A stretch of DNA of 64,000 nucleotides from JAJECS01 sp965243625 (GTDB taxonomy: Bacteria; Chloroflexota; UBA11872). A model generated the notes under the pieces. The model was not told the origin of the DNA. It ran no database searches and saw only the letters and a program-made list of their open reading frames with translations. Shown in pieces: positions 52,020 through 61,402 of this stretch. The DNA lies in assembly GCA_965243625.1 (NCBI GenBank), contig CBDEVI010000002.1, forward strand, positions 186,001-250,000. Reading direction: 5' to 3'. The number at the start of each line of letters is the position of its first letter. Positions within the stretch are counted from its first letter, which is position 1. The position numbers and the translations under genes are program-made.

Positions 52020-52657
52020 TCGGGCAGCTCGGTCTCGATCTCGGTCCGGATGACGGCGCTGAATGCGACGTCCAGCGCCGACGCAAGATCGCGCGGCGTG
52101 ACGATCGAGCCGTCGCGCAGGCTCAGGCGGGCGCACAGACGCTTGTCGGCGCCAACCGCGAGTTCCATCAGCCCGGGTCGAATGTCGCGCGGCCGGGCCG
52201 GTCGATCCTTGCGGTCGTCGCGTTGAACCACGACGGCAGGCGCCGCGAGCAGGCGCTCCACCCGCTCCGCGAGGTCCTCGGGCGCGTCTTCGAGCTGCAG
52301 GTTATAGGTCGCCCAGGCGGTCCCAAACTTCCGACGGGCGACCCGGCGGACCTCGCCGACGGCCAGACCGTCCGCGGTTGCGGAGGCCAGGCGCTCGCGG
52401 ACTGAGTCCGGCGGCACGTCCTCCCGCAGTGACAGCACCACGCACTCGCGCAGGCCTTCGGACCCTACCGCGAGCGGCGGGCCGAAGGTCAGCCGGGGCT
52501 TGGGTCGAAATCCGCGGCTATAGGCCAGCGGTAAGCCGGCACGGCGCGTGGCGCGCTCCCACGCCCGGCGCACGTCGTGCAGCGACAGATACCGCGCGTC
52601 GCCCGTCTTGGCGTAGCGGAGGAGGTAGTGGTGCTCGGCGGGTGGTTCGTGGTCCAT
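52016..52657 (-). CDS. DUF2344 (TIGR03936-type, radical-SAM-linked) protein
   Basis: Protein of 213 residues. The conserved N-terminal segment is YLLRYAKTGDARYLSLHDVR, followed by YSRGFRPKPRLTFGPPLAVG then SEGLRE. This protein is normally encoded next to, or fused with, a B12-binding radical SAM protein and near rplU/rpmA. Here that partner is absent and an APH-like gene follows instead, so the partner may be elsewhere. The function is unknown, possibly RNA modification. Confidence 0.83.
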   Translation of the reverse strand: MDHEPPAEHHYLLRYAKTGDARYLSLHDVRRAWERATRRAGLPLAYSRGFRPKPRLTFGPPLAVGSEGLRECVVLSLREDVPPDSVRERLASATADGLAVGEVRRVARRKFGTAWATYNLQLEDAPEDLAERVERLLAAPAVVVQRDDRKDRPARPRDIRPGLMELAVGADKRLCARLSLRDGSIVTPRDLASALDVAFSAVIRTEIETELPE

Positions 52658-52743
52658 GCGGCGAAATCGGGTCGCGGTCGGCCGCCTGCGCGTGCCGTGC
52701 CTTGTAGCATAGGCGCGCCGAGTGACGCCGAGCGCACGGACCA

Positions 52744-53268
52744 GTGAACGAACCGGTTCTGCTTCTCAATCAAAACTACGAGCCGCTCAACGTCTGCCGC
52801 ACGCGTCGCGCCATCGTGTTGCTCAGCAAGGGCAAGGCCGAGCTGCTGGAGAACGGGCGGGCGCCGATTTACAGCGTGCGCCAGCTCTACCCGCGGCCGT
52901 CGGTGATTCGCATGCTCTACCACGTCCGCCGCCCGCGTCCGACGGTGCGGCTCAGCCGGCGTGAGGTCTTCGTGCGAGATCGGTATCGCTGTCAATACTG
53001 CGCCGAGACGATCATCGAGCCGACCGTTGACCATGTCGTGCCGCGGCGGCTTGGCGGTCGACGACGCTGGGAAAACCTGGTGACCGCGTGCCGCCGCTGC
53101 AATCTGCGCAAGGCGGGACGCACCCCGCGCGAGGCGGGCATGCGCCTGCTGCGCCAGCCGCGACGCCCGAAATCGGCGATTGCCCACCTGGTCTGGCATG
53201 TGGCCGGAGGCAGCGTCGACCCAACCTGGCAGCCCTATTTGCCCCAGCTGGAGTTGGCCGCCGGCTAA
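52744..53268 (+). CDS. HNH endonuclease
   Basis: Protein of 174 residues. The N-terminal domain LLLNQNYEPLNVCRTRRAIV is common to a stand-alone HNH family widespread in Chloroflexota, Actinobacteria and Cyanobacteria. The C-terminal HNH motif is CQYCAETIIEPTVDHVVPRR followed by ENLVTACRRCNLRK: His of DHV, Asn of ENL and two zinc-binding Cys pairs. GTG 52744 gives the family's usual start. It is divergent from the DUF2344 gene. It is probably housekeeping rather than mobile, since no intron or restriction genes adjoin it. Confidence 0.88.
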   Translation: MNEPVLLLNQNYEPLNVCRTRRAIVLLSKGKAELLENGRAPIYSVRQLYPRPSVIRMLYHVRRPRPTVRLSRREVFVRDRYRCQYCAETIIEPTVDHVVPRRLGGRRRWENLVTACRRCNLRKAGRTPREAGMRLLRQPRRPKSAIAHLVWHVAGGSVDPTWQPYLPQLELAAG

Positions 53269-53271
53269 CCC

Positions 53272-55584
53272 TCAGGTTGGGGACGAGCGGGCTTGATCGC
53301 CGGCGTGCTCGCGCAGCAGGTTGAGGGCCGACCCGGCCCAGAACCATTCGATCTGGTCGTCGGTCAGGGTGTGGTCGAGCTGGATCTGCTCCTGCGAGCC
53401 GTCCACATGGTCGATGCGTGCCGTCAAGGGACGCCCGGGCGCCAGCCGATCGATGTCCAAGAGACTCACCCGGTCGTCGGCCTGGATGCGGTCGTAGTCA
53501 GCCGGATCCGCAAATGTCAGCGGCAAGATCCCCTGCTTCTTGAGGTTCGTCTCGTGAATGCGCGCAAAGCTGCGCACCGCCACGGCGCCCGCCCCCAGCA
53601 AGCGCGGCGACATGGCCGCGTGCTCGCGGCTGCTGCCCTCGCCGTAGTTCGAGTCGCCCACGGCCACCCAGGTGAGACCGGCCGCGGCGTAGGCCTTGGC
53701 GACCTGCGCCAGCGGCTCCTCGCCGGCGCCGGTGAGCGCGTTGCGTCCGGCGCCCGGCGTGTCAGCAAAGGCATTGTTGGCTCCGGTGAACATGTTGTCG
53801 CTGATGCGCGTGAGATGCCCGCGGTAGCGTAGCCAGGGGCCCGCCGGGGAGATGGCATCCGTGGTGCACTGCCCCAAGGCTCGAAGCAATACCGGCATGG
53901 ACTGAAACTGCTCCGCCGATCGCGCGCCGAACGGCGTCAGCCGTTCCAGCCGTTCGCTGTCCGCGGCGATCGATACCTCGACCCCGGCGGCGTCCCCTGG
54001 CGGCGGCACATAGCCATAGCGCCGGCCGGTGAAACCGTCCGCCGGCACGTCGGGGGCCGGTTCGGGCGGGTCGAGGTGCAGTCCGTTGCCGTCGAGCGAG
54101 TCGGTCAGCGGATTGAATGACAGACGTCCGCTGAGCGCGAACGCCACCGTGAGCTCGGGGCTGGTGATGAACGCCTGGGTGTTGGGGCTGCCGTCGTTGC
54201 GCCGGGGAAAGTTGCGATTGAAGGACGTGACGATGGAGTTGGTGGCCAGGTCCTTGCCGCCGGCGGCATCCGGCTCGATGTCTTCGCGGCGCCATTGGCC
54301 AATGCAGGGGCCGCAGGCGTTGGCGAGCACGCTGCCGCCGATCGCCTCCAGGTCCGCCAGCTGGCCGTCACGCTCGATCGTCGCCCGCACCATCTCGGAT
54401 CCCGGCGTCACAAGGAACGGCACGGATGCGCGCAGACCGGCGGCCGACGCCTGCCGCGCCACATCGGCGGCGCGCGTGATGTCTTCGTACGAGGAGTTGG
54501 TACAGCTGCCCAGCAGGGCGGCCGAGATCTCCTCGGCGAAGCCTTCGGCCTCCACTTCGGCTCCCAGTGCCGAGACCGGCCGAGCGCGGTCGGGTCGGTG
54601 CGGCCCCACGACGTGCGGTTCGAGCTCCGAAAGGTCGATCTCGACCACCTGCTCGTAGAACGAGGCGGGATCGCGCTCGACCTCGGCATCGGCGCGCAGC
54701 AGATCCCGGTTCGCGTCGGCCAGATCGGCCAACTCGGCGCGTTCCGTGGCGCGCAGATAGGTGGCCATGCGCTCGTCGTAGGCGAACACGGATGTCGTGG
54801 CGCCCAGCTCGGCGCCCATGTTGGTGATGGTGGACTTGCCGGTGCATGCCAGCGCGCGCGTGCCGGGTCCAAAGTATTCGATGATCCGGTTGGTGCCGCC
54901 GCTCGTGGTGAGGATGCCCGCGAGCTTCAGGATCACGTCCTTCGGCGCGGTCCAGCCGTTGAGCTCGCCCGTGAGCCGGACGCCGATGACGTGGGGTTGG
55001 AGCGTCTCCCAGGGCAGATCGACCATCACGTCGACGGCGTCCGCGCCGCCCACGCCGATCGCGAGCATTCCCAGGCCGCCGGCGTTCGGCGTGTGGGAAT
55101 CGGTGCCGATGATCAGGCCGCCCGGAAACGCGTAGTTTTCCAGGATGACCTGGTGAATGATTCCCGAGCCCGGCGCCCAGAAGCCGATGCCGTATCGTGC
55201 ACTGACCGATTTGAGGAAGGCATAGACCTCGTTGTTCTCGAGCAACGCCGTTTGAAGGTCGGCGTCGGCGCCCACGTGCGCCCGGATCAGGTGATCGCAA
55301 TGCACGGTGGAGGGAACCGCCACCGTGTCGCGGCCCGCGAGCATGAATTGCAGCAGGGCCATCTGCGCGGTCGCGTCCTGCATCGCCACGCGGTCGGGAC
55401 GAATCTGCAGGTAGCTTTCCAGCGGCGTCAGGTCCTGGGTCGACGGGTCGTCCAGGTGGCCAAAGAGCAGCTTCTCCGCCAGGGTGAGCGGGCGGTCGAG
55501 TCGTTCACGGACCGTGGCAAGGCGTGCGCGCGCACGCGCGTAGGAATCTGCGACCAGCGCGGGGGTCGACTCGATCACCGTCAC
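53272..55584 (-). CDS. Aconitate hydratase
   Basis: TCA-cycle [4Fe-4S] enzyme of 770 residues, interconverting citrate and isocitrate. It is of the mitochondrial/AcnA-like length without a swapped domain order. Cluster Cys are in LGSCTNSSYED and ANACGPCIGQW. Other active-site segments are IIGTDSHTPNAGGLGMLAIG, SFNRNFPRRNDGSPNTQAFI and GDSNYGEGSSREHAAM (swivel domain). ATG 55584 is preceded by GAGAGGAGAACGCTG. The C-terminus lies four bases from the HNH gene end, convergent. Confidence 0.93.
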   Translation of the reverse strand: MTVIESTPALVADSYARARARLATVRERLDRPLTLAEKLLFGHLDDPSTQDLTPLESYLQIRPDRVAMQDATAQMALLQFMLAGRDTVAVPSTVHCDHLIRAHVGADADLQTALLENNEVYAFLKSVSARYGIGFWAPGSGIIHQVILENYAFPGGLIIGTDSHTPNAGGLGMLAIGVGGADAVDVMVDLPWETLQPHVIGVRLTGELNGWTAPKDVILKLAGILTTSGGTNRIIEYFGPGTRALACTGKSTITNMGAELGATTSVFAYDERMATYLRATERAELADLADANRDLLRADAEVERDPASFYEQVVEIDLSELEPHVVGPHRPDRARPVSALGAEVEAEGFAEEISAALLGSCTNSSYEDITRAADVARQASAAGLRASVPFLVTPGSEMVRATIERDGQLADLEAIGGSVLANACGPCIGQWRREDIEPDAAGGKDLATNSIVTSFNRNFPRRNDGSPNTQAFITSPELTVAFALSGRLSFNPLTDSLDGNGLHLDPPEPAPDVPADGFTGRRYGYVPPPGDAAGVEVSIAADSERLERLTPFGARSAEQFQSMPVLLRALGQCTTDAISPAGPWLRYRGHLTRISDNMFTGANNAFADTPGAGRNALTGAGEEPLAQVAKAYAAAGLTWVAVGDSNYGEGSSREHAAMSPRLLGAGAVAVRSFARIHETNLKKQGILPLTFADPADYDRIQADDRVSLLDIDRLAPGRPLTARIDHVDGSQEQIQLDHTLTDDQIEWFWAGSALNLLREHAGDQARSSPT

Positions 55585-55697
55585 AGCGTTCTCCTCTCGG
55601 TGCCTGTCCGGCCGGTTCCGGCGACTGCCCAGGCTCTATCCTTGCCCAACTATCGCGCATTTGCGCATGGTCGCGGGAACGCCGCCCGCACAACTCC

Positions 55698-56606
55698 ATG
55701 ACCCAGCAACTCACCGCGCTACTGACGACCGCCCGGCCGGCCCAGTGGCTCAAGAATGTCGTCGTGCTGGCGCCGCTCGTCTTTGCGCAACGGCTCACGG
55801 ACGGTGGCGACGTGCTGCGCGCCGCGGCCATGTTCGCCATCTTTTGCGCGCTGGCGTCCGGCGTGTACTTCATCAACGACGCGGTCGATGCCGAACGCGA
55901 CCGTCGGAACCCCCACAAGTCGCGCCGGCCGGTGGCCGCGGGTCGGCTGGGTCGTGCCACTGCGGTCGCCACCGGTGTTGTGTTGGCGGCGCTGGCCGTG
56001 GGGTTGTCCGCCCTGCTCGGCACAGGTGTCTTGGTCGTCCTCGGCAGCTATTTCGCGCTCAACGTGATCTACAGCCTGTGGCTCTCGCGGGTGGCGTTCC
56101 TGGACGGTATGGCGGTTGCCGCGGGATTTGTGCTGCGCGCCATAGCCGGAGCAGCCGCCATATCGGTTCCGTTCTCCGGCTGGCTCATCCTCTGCACGTT
56201 TCTCTTGACCCTGCTGATCTCGCTTGGCAAGCGGCGTGCCGAATTGACGCAGGCGGACGCGCAGGCTCGCGGCCTCCGGCGAACTTGGAACGACGTGCCG
56301 CCGGAAGTCGTCGACGCCGTGATCGTCCTGGTGGGCGCGACGGTGGTCGTCTGCTACTCGATTTACAGCCTCGCGCCGGAAACGGCGGCCCAGTTTGGCG
56401 GTCGGGGGCTCGTGTTCACCGTGCCGTTCGTGCTGTACGGCATCGTGCGGTTCATGCTGCGCGCGTTCAGCGGCGAGGGCGTGTGGGACCCCACAACCGT
56501 GCTGCTGCGCGACCGCGGGATCCAGGCCGCCGTCGTCGGCTGGCTGGCCGCGGCGGTGATCATCATCTACTGGGCCGGTCCATGGCTCAGTGAGTTGGTC
56601 TCGTGA
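55698..56606 (+). CDS. UbiA-family prenyltransferase, decaprenyl-phosphate phosphoribosyltransferase-like
   Basis: Integral membrane protein of 302 residues with about nine hydrophobic segments. The first Asp-rich motif is FINDAVDAERDRRNPHKSRR and the second conserved loop is ISLGKRRAELTQADAQARGL. These match the subgroup that transfers phosphoribose to a polyprenyl phosphate in cell-wall arabinan/DPA synthesis, rather than ubiquinone-type enzymes. The N-terminal RPAQWLKNVVVLAPLVFAQR is typical of that subgroup. ATG 55698 matches its usual start; an open frame upstream to 55524 is not supported. It is divergent from aconitase. Confidence 0.85.
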   Translation: MTQQLTALLTTARPAQWLKNVVVLAPLVFAQRLTDGGDVLRAAAMFAIFCALASGVYFINDAVDAERDRRNPHKSRRPVAAGRLGRATAVATGVVLAALAVGLSALLGTGVLVVLGSYFALNVIYSLWLSRVAFLDGMAVAAGFVLRAIAGAAAISVPFSGWLILCTFLLTLLISLGKRRAELTQADAQARGLRRTWNDVPPEVVDAVIVLVGATVVVCYSIYSLAPETAAQFGGRGLVFTVPFVLYGIVRFMLRAFSGEGVWDPTTVLLRDRGIQAAVVGWLAAAVIIIYWAGPWLSELVS

Positions 56607-56736
56607 ACGGCGGGCATCGGCGCTTTCGGGGATGACGCAGAGGCAGGCCGCTGCGCCTCCGGTCAGGCGGCCGATCTGCCAGCGCCGGTCCGATGAGTCC
56701 ACGGGTAGAATGCCGCCCGCTACCGGCTCCTTGCAG

Positions 56737-57042
56737 ATGCCCGACCTGTCACCAAGCGACCGTGCCGAGGCCTACCGCCGCGCGACCGAGCGCGTGCGGG
56801 CGCGATTGGGCTTCGCGGGTCACGCGGCAGTGTGGGCGGCGGTCGCCATCCTGCTGCTGCTCGTGAACATCATCGCGACGCCGGACTTCATCTGGTTCTT
56901 CTGGCCGGTGGCGTTCTGGCTGATCGCGCTGGCGCTGCACGGCTGGACCGTGTTCGGTCCCGGCTTGCCCGTGATCGAGCGTTGGCGGCAGCGCGAAGCC
57001 GCCCGGGAGCTCGAGCGCATGCGCCGCCAGGGTGACGAGTGA
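56737..57042 (+). CDS. 2TM-domain protein
   Basis: Small membrane protein of 101 residues. The amphipathic start AEAYRRATERVRARLGFAGH precedes two membrane segments (AAVWAAVAILLLLVNIIATP and FIWFFWPVAFWLIALALHGW) and a basic cytoplasmic tail. This is the 2TM domain pattern found alone or fused to histidine kinases. The start is uncertain (ATG 56737 or 56710). The next gene overlaps its stop (GTGA). Confidence 0.75.
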   Translation: MPDLSPSDRAEAYRRATERVRARLGFAGHAAVWAAVAILLLLVNIIATPDFIWFFWPVAFWLIALALHGWTVFGPGLPVIERWRQREAARELERMRRQGDE

Positions 57043-57923
57043 CCGCCACGCGCAGATTCGGCATTCGTGGCTGGCAGCGGCTGGAGGATTTCTATCCGCC
57101 GCGCGCCAAGCCGGCCGAGCTGCTGGGCCACTACGCGGCTGCGGCCGACGTGGTGGAGACGCCCAACACCTTCAACGGCATCCCCAAGCCGGAGCGGCTG
57201 GCCGAGTGGGCGGACCAGGCGCCGGACGACTTTCGCTTCGACGTCATCGCCTTTGGCGGCCTCACACTGCATCAGCGGCGCCCGGGCGACTCGGGCCCCA
57301 TCGGACGGCGGTCGTGGCAGGAGGTTTCGGTCATTCCGCCCGACGTGCTCTTCGACGACTTTGCCCAGGCGCTCGCGCCGCTGGCGGAGTCCGGCAAGCT
57401 TGGCTGCGTGGTGCTGCAATTCCCGTCGTGGTTCGGGGCCGGCGACGAGGCTCGCGAATACCTGGGGCACGTCAGCGGACTTCTCCCCGAATTGCCCCTG
57501 GCCGCCGAGTTTCGGCATCCGAGCTGGGATGTGCCCAGCCAACAGGACGCGACCTTGGAGTGTCTGATCGACCTGGAAATGGCCCTGGTGGTGGCCGACT
57601 TTCCGCCCGATCGGCCCGAGTCCGGACCGCCCACTGTCGCCGTCACCACGGATCGCCTCAGCGTCGTGCGGCTCCACGGCCGCGACGGCGAGGCCTGGCC
57701 GCGCACCGAGGCCAATCCCGTCGAGTCAATGGCCCACACTTACTCCGACGCGGAGCTGTCGCCCTGGGTGGCACGGGTGCGTGAGCTTTCCGAAGAGGTG
57801 GCCGAGGTGCATGTGCTCGTGGGCACCACGCCGTATGCCGAGGCCCTCGACGCCGCCAACCGCCTCAAGACGGCCATCGCCGAGGCCGAAGAGGCCGAGG
57901 CGCGCTGGGGCTACGTGCCCTAG
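57039..57923 (+). CDS. DUF72 family protein
   Basis: TIM-barrel protein of 294 residues. Typical motifs are FGIRGWQRLEDFYPP at the N-terminus, ADVVETPNTFNGIPKPERLA, GCVVLQFPSWF, LAAEFRHPSWD and VVRLHGRDGEAWPRTE. The usual opening is G-T-S-G-W, here G-I-R-G-W. The biochemical role of the family is not established. GTG 57039 overlaps the 2TM gene stop. Its stop TAG and the stop of secF on the other strand share the tetranucleotide CTAG (57920-57923). Confidence 0.87.
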   Translation: MTATRRFGIRGWQRLEDFYPPRAKPAELLGHYAAAADVVETPNTFNGIPKPERLAEWADQAPDDFRFDVIAFGGLTLHQRRPGDSGPIGRRSWQEVSVIPPDVLFDDFAQALAPLAESGKLGCVVLQFPSWFGAGDEAREYLGHVSGLLPELPLAAEFRHPSWDVPSQQDATLECLIDLEMALVVADFPPDRPESGPPTVAVTTDRLSVVRLHGRDGEAWPRTEANPVESMAHTYSDAELSPWVARVRELSEEVAEVHVLVGTTPYAEALDAANRLKTAIAEAEEAEARWGYVP

Positions 57924-58861
57924 ATCGTCGAGGCGCGGCGCCAGGGGAACACCCGGCGCCATAGTCGCGGGATGTCGCGGTTCTCCCACGAAGCGACTAG
58001 GCAGGCCGCGTTGAAGATTGATGAATACGTCCCGATAGCGAAGCCAAGGGACAGCGCCAAGACAAAGTCGCGAATCGTCGGCCCGCCCAGGAGCAGCAGG
58101 GCGAGCAGCACCAGCAACGCGGTGAACGAGGTGTTGAGCGACCGCGTCAGGCTCTGGTTGGCACTGTGGTTGATGATGCTGGCAATGCCGGGACGCTCGT
58201 GGTCGTCCAGGTGCACGTAGTCACGATTCGTTTCGCGAATGCGGTCGAAGACAACGATCGAGTCGTTGACCGAGAACCCGATCACCGTGAGCAGGGCAGT
58301 CACGAACAGCGCGTCGATCTGCACGTTCAGCGCGTGGCCCAGGATCGCGAATACGCCAAGGACGAACAGCGCGTCGTGCAGGAGCGCCACAATCGCCGCC
58401 ACCCCGTAGCGAAACGAATGCTGCATCCCGCGGAAGGCCCACGTGACGTAGAGCAGGATTAGCCCCGAGGCCACGGCCACCGCGATGATCGCGGCGCGGG
58501 TGAGCTCTTCGCCCACGACCGGGCCAATGGCTGAGAAGCCAAGCTCCTCGACCGGCCCGGTGGCGTCGCTGAGGCCGGTGAGCAGATCGTCCTTTTCGTC
58601 GACATCGATGGCGCGCACGCGGACCAGCGCGTCGCTCTCGCCCGCCATCTGAACCACCGCTTCGGGAAATCCCGCGTTTTGCGCGGCTGACGTGACAGCC
58701 TCTTGCGTGGTCTCCGCCGCGACGCGCACTTGCAGCAGCGTCCCGCCGGTGAAGTCGATGCCGGGTTTCAGTCCGCCGGTCAAGAGCGCCACGATGCCCG
58801 GCGCGAGCAGCACGGTGGACACCAGGTACCACCAGCCGCGGCGTCCCACGATGTCGAACAT
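57920..58861 (-). CDS. secF: Protein-export membrane protein SecF
   Basis: Protein of 313 residues, part of the SecDF complex that uses the proton gradient to drive late protein translocation. Features are an N-terminal membrane segment, a periplasmic domain starting GIDFTGGTLLQVRV, then five membrane segments including LLTVIGFSVNDSIVVFDRIR, which holds the conserved D-R pair of the family. It follows secD with a one-base TGATG overlap. It ends opposite the DUF72 stop. Confidence 0.93.
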   Translation of the reverse strand: MFDIVGRRGWWYLVSTVLLAPGIVALLTGGLKPGIDFTGGTLLQVRVAAETTQEAVTSAAQNAGFPEAVVQMAGESDALVRVRAIDVDEKDDLLTGLSDATGPVEELGFSAIGPVVGEELTRAAIIAVAVASGLILLYVTWAFRGMQHSFRYGVAAIVALLHDALFVLGVFAILGHALNVQIDALFVTALLTVIGFSVNDSIVVFDRIRETNRDYVHLDDHERPGIASIINHSANQSLTRSLNTSFTALLVLLALLLLGGPTIRDFVLALSLGFAIGTYSSIFNAACLVASWENRDIPRLWRRVFPWRRASTI

Positions 58862-60216
58862 CAGGCCGCGCCTTCCTCGGGCGTGGGCCGCGCGCCAAAC
58901 CAGCGCGGCCGGTCAACGCCCGGGACCAGCACCGCCAGCCGCAGCAGCGAGCGGCTGATGGTGATGGCCGAAAACATGCTCACCGCCACGCCGATTGCCA
59001 GCGTCAGCGCGAATCCCCGCACGCCGCCGCTGCCGAAGCCGAAGAGCACGGCGCAGATGAGCAGCGTGGAGACGTTCGAGTCTCGGATTGACGGCCAGGC
59101 GCGGTTGAAGCCCGCCTCGATGGCCCGCCGCACCGCGCGTCCACGGCGCACTTCTTCGCGGGTGCGCTCGAAGATCAGGATGTTGGCATCGACGGCCACG
59201 CCCAGCGACAGGATCACGCCGGCCACTCCCGCCAGCGTGAGGGTTACCGGCACGAGCTTGAAGATGGCGAAGACGAGCATCACGTAGACCACGAGCGCCA
59301 GCGCCGCCACGACGCCTGCCGCGCGGTAGTAGGCCACCATGAACGCCAGCACCAGCACCGCGCCCACGATGCCCGCCCGCACCGAAAGCGCCAGCGACTC
59401 TTCGCCCAGCGTCGGCCGCACGGTCAGGTTCTGCACCACCTTGAGCGGCACCGGCAGGGCGCCGTATTGCAGCTGGATGGCCACGCGGCGCGCCTCGTCG
59501 GGCGTGAATGTGCCGCGGATGACGCCCTCGTCGCGAATCGGCGCCTCGATTACCGCCGAGTTGATGACGATGTCGTCGACCGTGATGGTGAGCCACTGGC
59601 CCAGGTGAGTGCTGGTGTGCCGCTCGAAGTGCTCCCCGGATGACGGCTTGAGCTCGAACGCGATCATGGACGCGCCGAGCTGATCGAACTCGACGCGCGC
59701 CGACTGGAGGTCCGCTCCGCGCAGCACCACATCTTCCGGATCGGCCACAAAGACCTCGTCATCCGGGTAGGGACGCGAACCGGTATCGACGATCAAGAGC
59801 TGACCGGTTTCGCGGAAGAGCGCGATCGCGTCGTCGAGCGGATCCGCGCAGTCCTCAGTCGCGGGATCACAGTTCGGATCCGGACCGCCGAGGCCGGGTA
59901 ACTCCACGATCAGCCGGGTGTCGCCCTCGATCTGGATGACCGGCTCGGCGACGCCCAACGCGTTGACGCGGTTCTCGATGATTTGCCGCACGGCCTCCAT
60001 CGCATCCGGGTCAACCTCCTGGCCGGGCGCGGGGTCGGCCTCGAAGCGCACGTGCAACCCGCCCTGGAGATCCAGACCCTGCCGAAACTCCAGGTCCGAG
60101 AAATCGCGCGTGCCGACCTGCACCGGGAAGCCCGGTGAGTTCGGGACCACGATGTAGAGCGCCAGCACGAAGATGATCGTGATGAACGCCAGAATCCCAA
60201 GGTGCCGACGGCGCAC
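58861..60216 (-). CDS. secD: Protein-export membrane protein SecD
   Basis: Protein of 451 residues. It has an N-terminal membrane segment, the hallmark GLDLQGGLHVRFEADPAPGQ, periplasmic P1 repeats (QIIENRVNALGVAEPVIQIE), and five C-terminal membrane segments with VILSLGVAVDANILIFERTREE. The conserved Asp of the D-A-N motif is the proton-path residue. The periplasmic region contains an acidic Cys pair insertion (PNCDPATEDCAD), possibly a disulfide. The start is GTG 60216. It is co-transcribed with secF. Confidence 0.93.
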   Translation of the reverse strand: MRRRHLGILAFITIIFVLALYIVVPNSPGFPVQVGTRDFSDLEFRQGLDLQGGLHVRFEADPAPGQEVDPDAMEAVRQIIENRVNALGVAEPVIQIEGDTRLIVELPGLGGPDPNCDPATEDCADPLDDAIALFRETGQLLIVDTGSRPYPDDEVFVADPEDVVLRGADLQSARVEFDQLGASMIAFELKPSSGEHFERHTSTHLGQWLTITVDDIVINSAVIEAPIRDEGVIRGTFTPDEARRVAIQLQYGALPVPLKVVQNLTVRPTLGEESLALSVRAGIVGAVLVLAFMVAYYRAAGVVAALALVVYVMLVFAIFKLVPVTLTLAGVAGVILSLGVAVDANILIFERTREEVRRGRAVRRAIEAGFNRAWPSIRDSNVSTLLICAVLFGFGSGGVRGFALTLAIGVAVSMFSAITISRSLLRLAVLVPGVDRPRWFGARPTPEEGAA

Positions 60217-60267
60217 GTCAGCGGCTCGGGGCGTAGGTGCGGGGCATGGCGTTGATGATACGCGGCG

Positions 60268-60630
60268 CTAGCCGAAGGTTCCGTCGTGTCGCTGGTGCAG
60301 CCAGAGCGGATTGCCTTCCGGATCCGCGATCATGGCGTTGCGGCATGCTGGCGTATCGCGCAGCTCGTGAAGAATCTCAACGCCGCGGGCCCGCGCCTCT
60401 TCCAGCGCGGCGTCGACATCATCGACCGCCAGCGCCAGGAGCACTCTGGGCGGTCGAATACCCACGTGGGCGGGCGTGACGGCCAGCGTGGTGGACCCCG
60501 CCTCAAATTCCCGCCAGTCGTCCTCCTGGATACCCGTCTCCGGCAGCCCAAGCACGTCGCGGTAGAACCTTGCGGTCCGATCGACGTCGGCGGCGACCGT
60601 CCAGACGAAGTCGACGCCCTTGATCTGCAA
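60268..60630 (-). CDS. VOC/glyoxalase family protein
   Basis: Small metalloprotein-fold protein of 120 residues with two beta-alpha-beta-beta-beta modules. The first module is DFVWTVAADVDRTARFYRDV then LGL; the second is LLALAVDDVDAALEEARARG then AMIADPEGNPLWLHQR. The D-P-E-G-N motif is standard for glyoxalase/bleomycin-resistance-type proteins. The substrate is not assignable. It is probably monocistronic, since the upstream neighbour is divergent. Confidence 0.85.
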   Translation of the reverse strand: MQIKGVDFVWTVAADVDRTARFYRDVLGLPETGIQEDDWREFEAGSTTLAVTPAHVGIRPPRVLLALAVDDVDAALEEARARGVEILHELRDTPACRNAMIADPEGNPLWLHQRHDGTFG

Positions 60631-60791
60631 TCCCAGCCTCCATTGGCGCGACGTACGAGCTCCTTACGCTCCATCATGCAAGCGCCCACGGACTGACGTC
60701 GATGCTGCTCCTTGTCCCTCGAGCTTGAGGGATCGATTTAACGCCCCGGTCGTAAGCTCCACCGAGAGATCGTCGTCTGTTGGAGCGCAAC

Positions 60792-61367
60792 GTGCGGAAG
60801 CTTGCGCTGGTGCGTCACTCACAGCCTCATGTTGAGCGCAACGTACCGGCAGCCGAATGGAGACTCAGCACGCTCGGGCGGCGTCGGGCCGAATCGATGG
60901 CCGCTCGTCTTCGCGACTACCGCGCAAACCTGATCTGGTGCAGCCGGGAGCCCAAGGCCGTGGAGACCGCCGAGATCGTCGGAGGCGCGCTCGGCGTTCC
61001 GATACGCATCAGGGACGGGCTCGAAGAGCACCACCGAGGCAACGTGCCGTTCATTCCCACTACCAAAGAGTTCGAGCAAGCGATTGAAGAGTTCTTTTCC
61101 CAGCCGTCCCGGCTTGTCTTGGGCTCCGAGACCGCGCGCCAGGCCCGCGTCCGATTCACCGCCGCGATTGATGCCGTCCTCGACGCGGATTCGGGGGACG
61201 CCATCGTGGTCACCCACGGCACGGTGATGACGCTCTACCTGGCGCAGGTGGCCGACATTCCGCCCATGGACTTCTGGCGCGAGCTGCGGACGCCGTGCCT
61301 GGTGGGGGTGGAGATTCCCACCATGCGAGTTGGCCCGATCGTGGTTCCGGGCGAGCGTGAACTGTGA
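60792..61367 (+). CDS. Histidine phosphatase (phosphoglycerate-mutase-like) family protein
   Basis: Protein of 191 residues. The catalytic His is in LALVRHSQPHVERN, where the usual R-H-G is R-H-S; the second phosphate-pocket His is in AIVVTHGTVMTLYL, with Arg in IWCSREPKAVETA and Glu in LEEHHRGN. This is the layout of small branch-1 phosphatases, for example acting on sugar phosphates or RNase H-fused forms. GTG 60792 has GGAG at 6 nt; TTG 60780 is an alternative. No operon partner is evident. Confidence 0.83.
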   Translation: MRKLALVRHSQPHVERNVPAAEWRLSTLGRRRAESMAARLRDYRANLIWCSREPKAVETAEIVGGALGVPIRIRDGLEEHHRGNVPFIPTTKEFEQAIEEFFSQPSRLVLGSETARQARVRFTAAIDAVLDADSGDAIVVTHGTVMTLYLAQVADIPPMDFWRELRTPCLVGVEIPTMRVGPIVVPGEREL

Positions 61368-61402
61368 AGTCGGCGCATCCCGCGCTTCAGTAGCTCGTGC
61401 GG

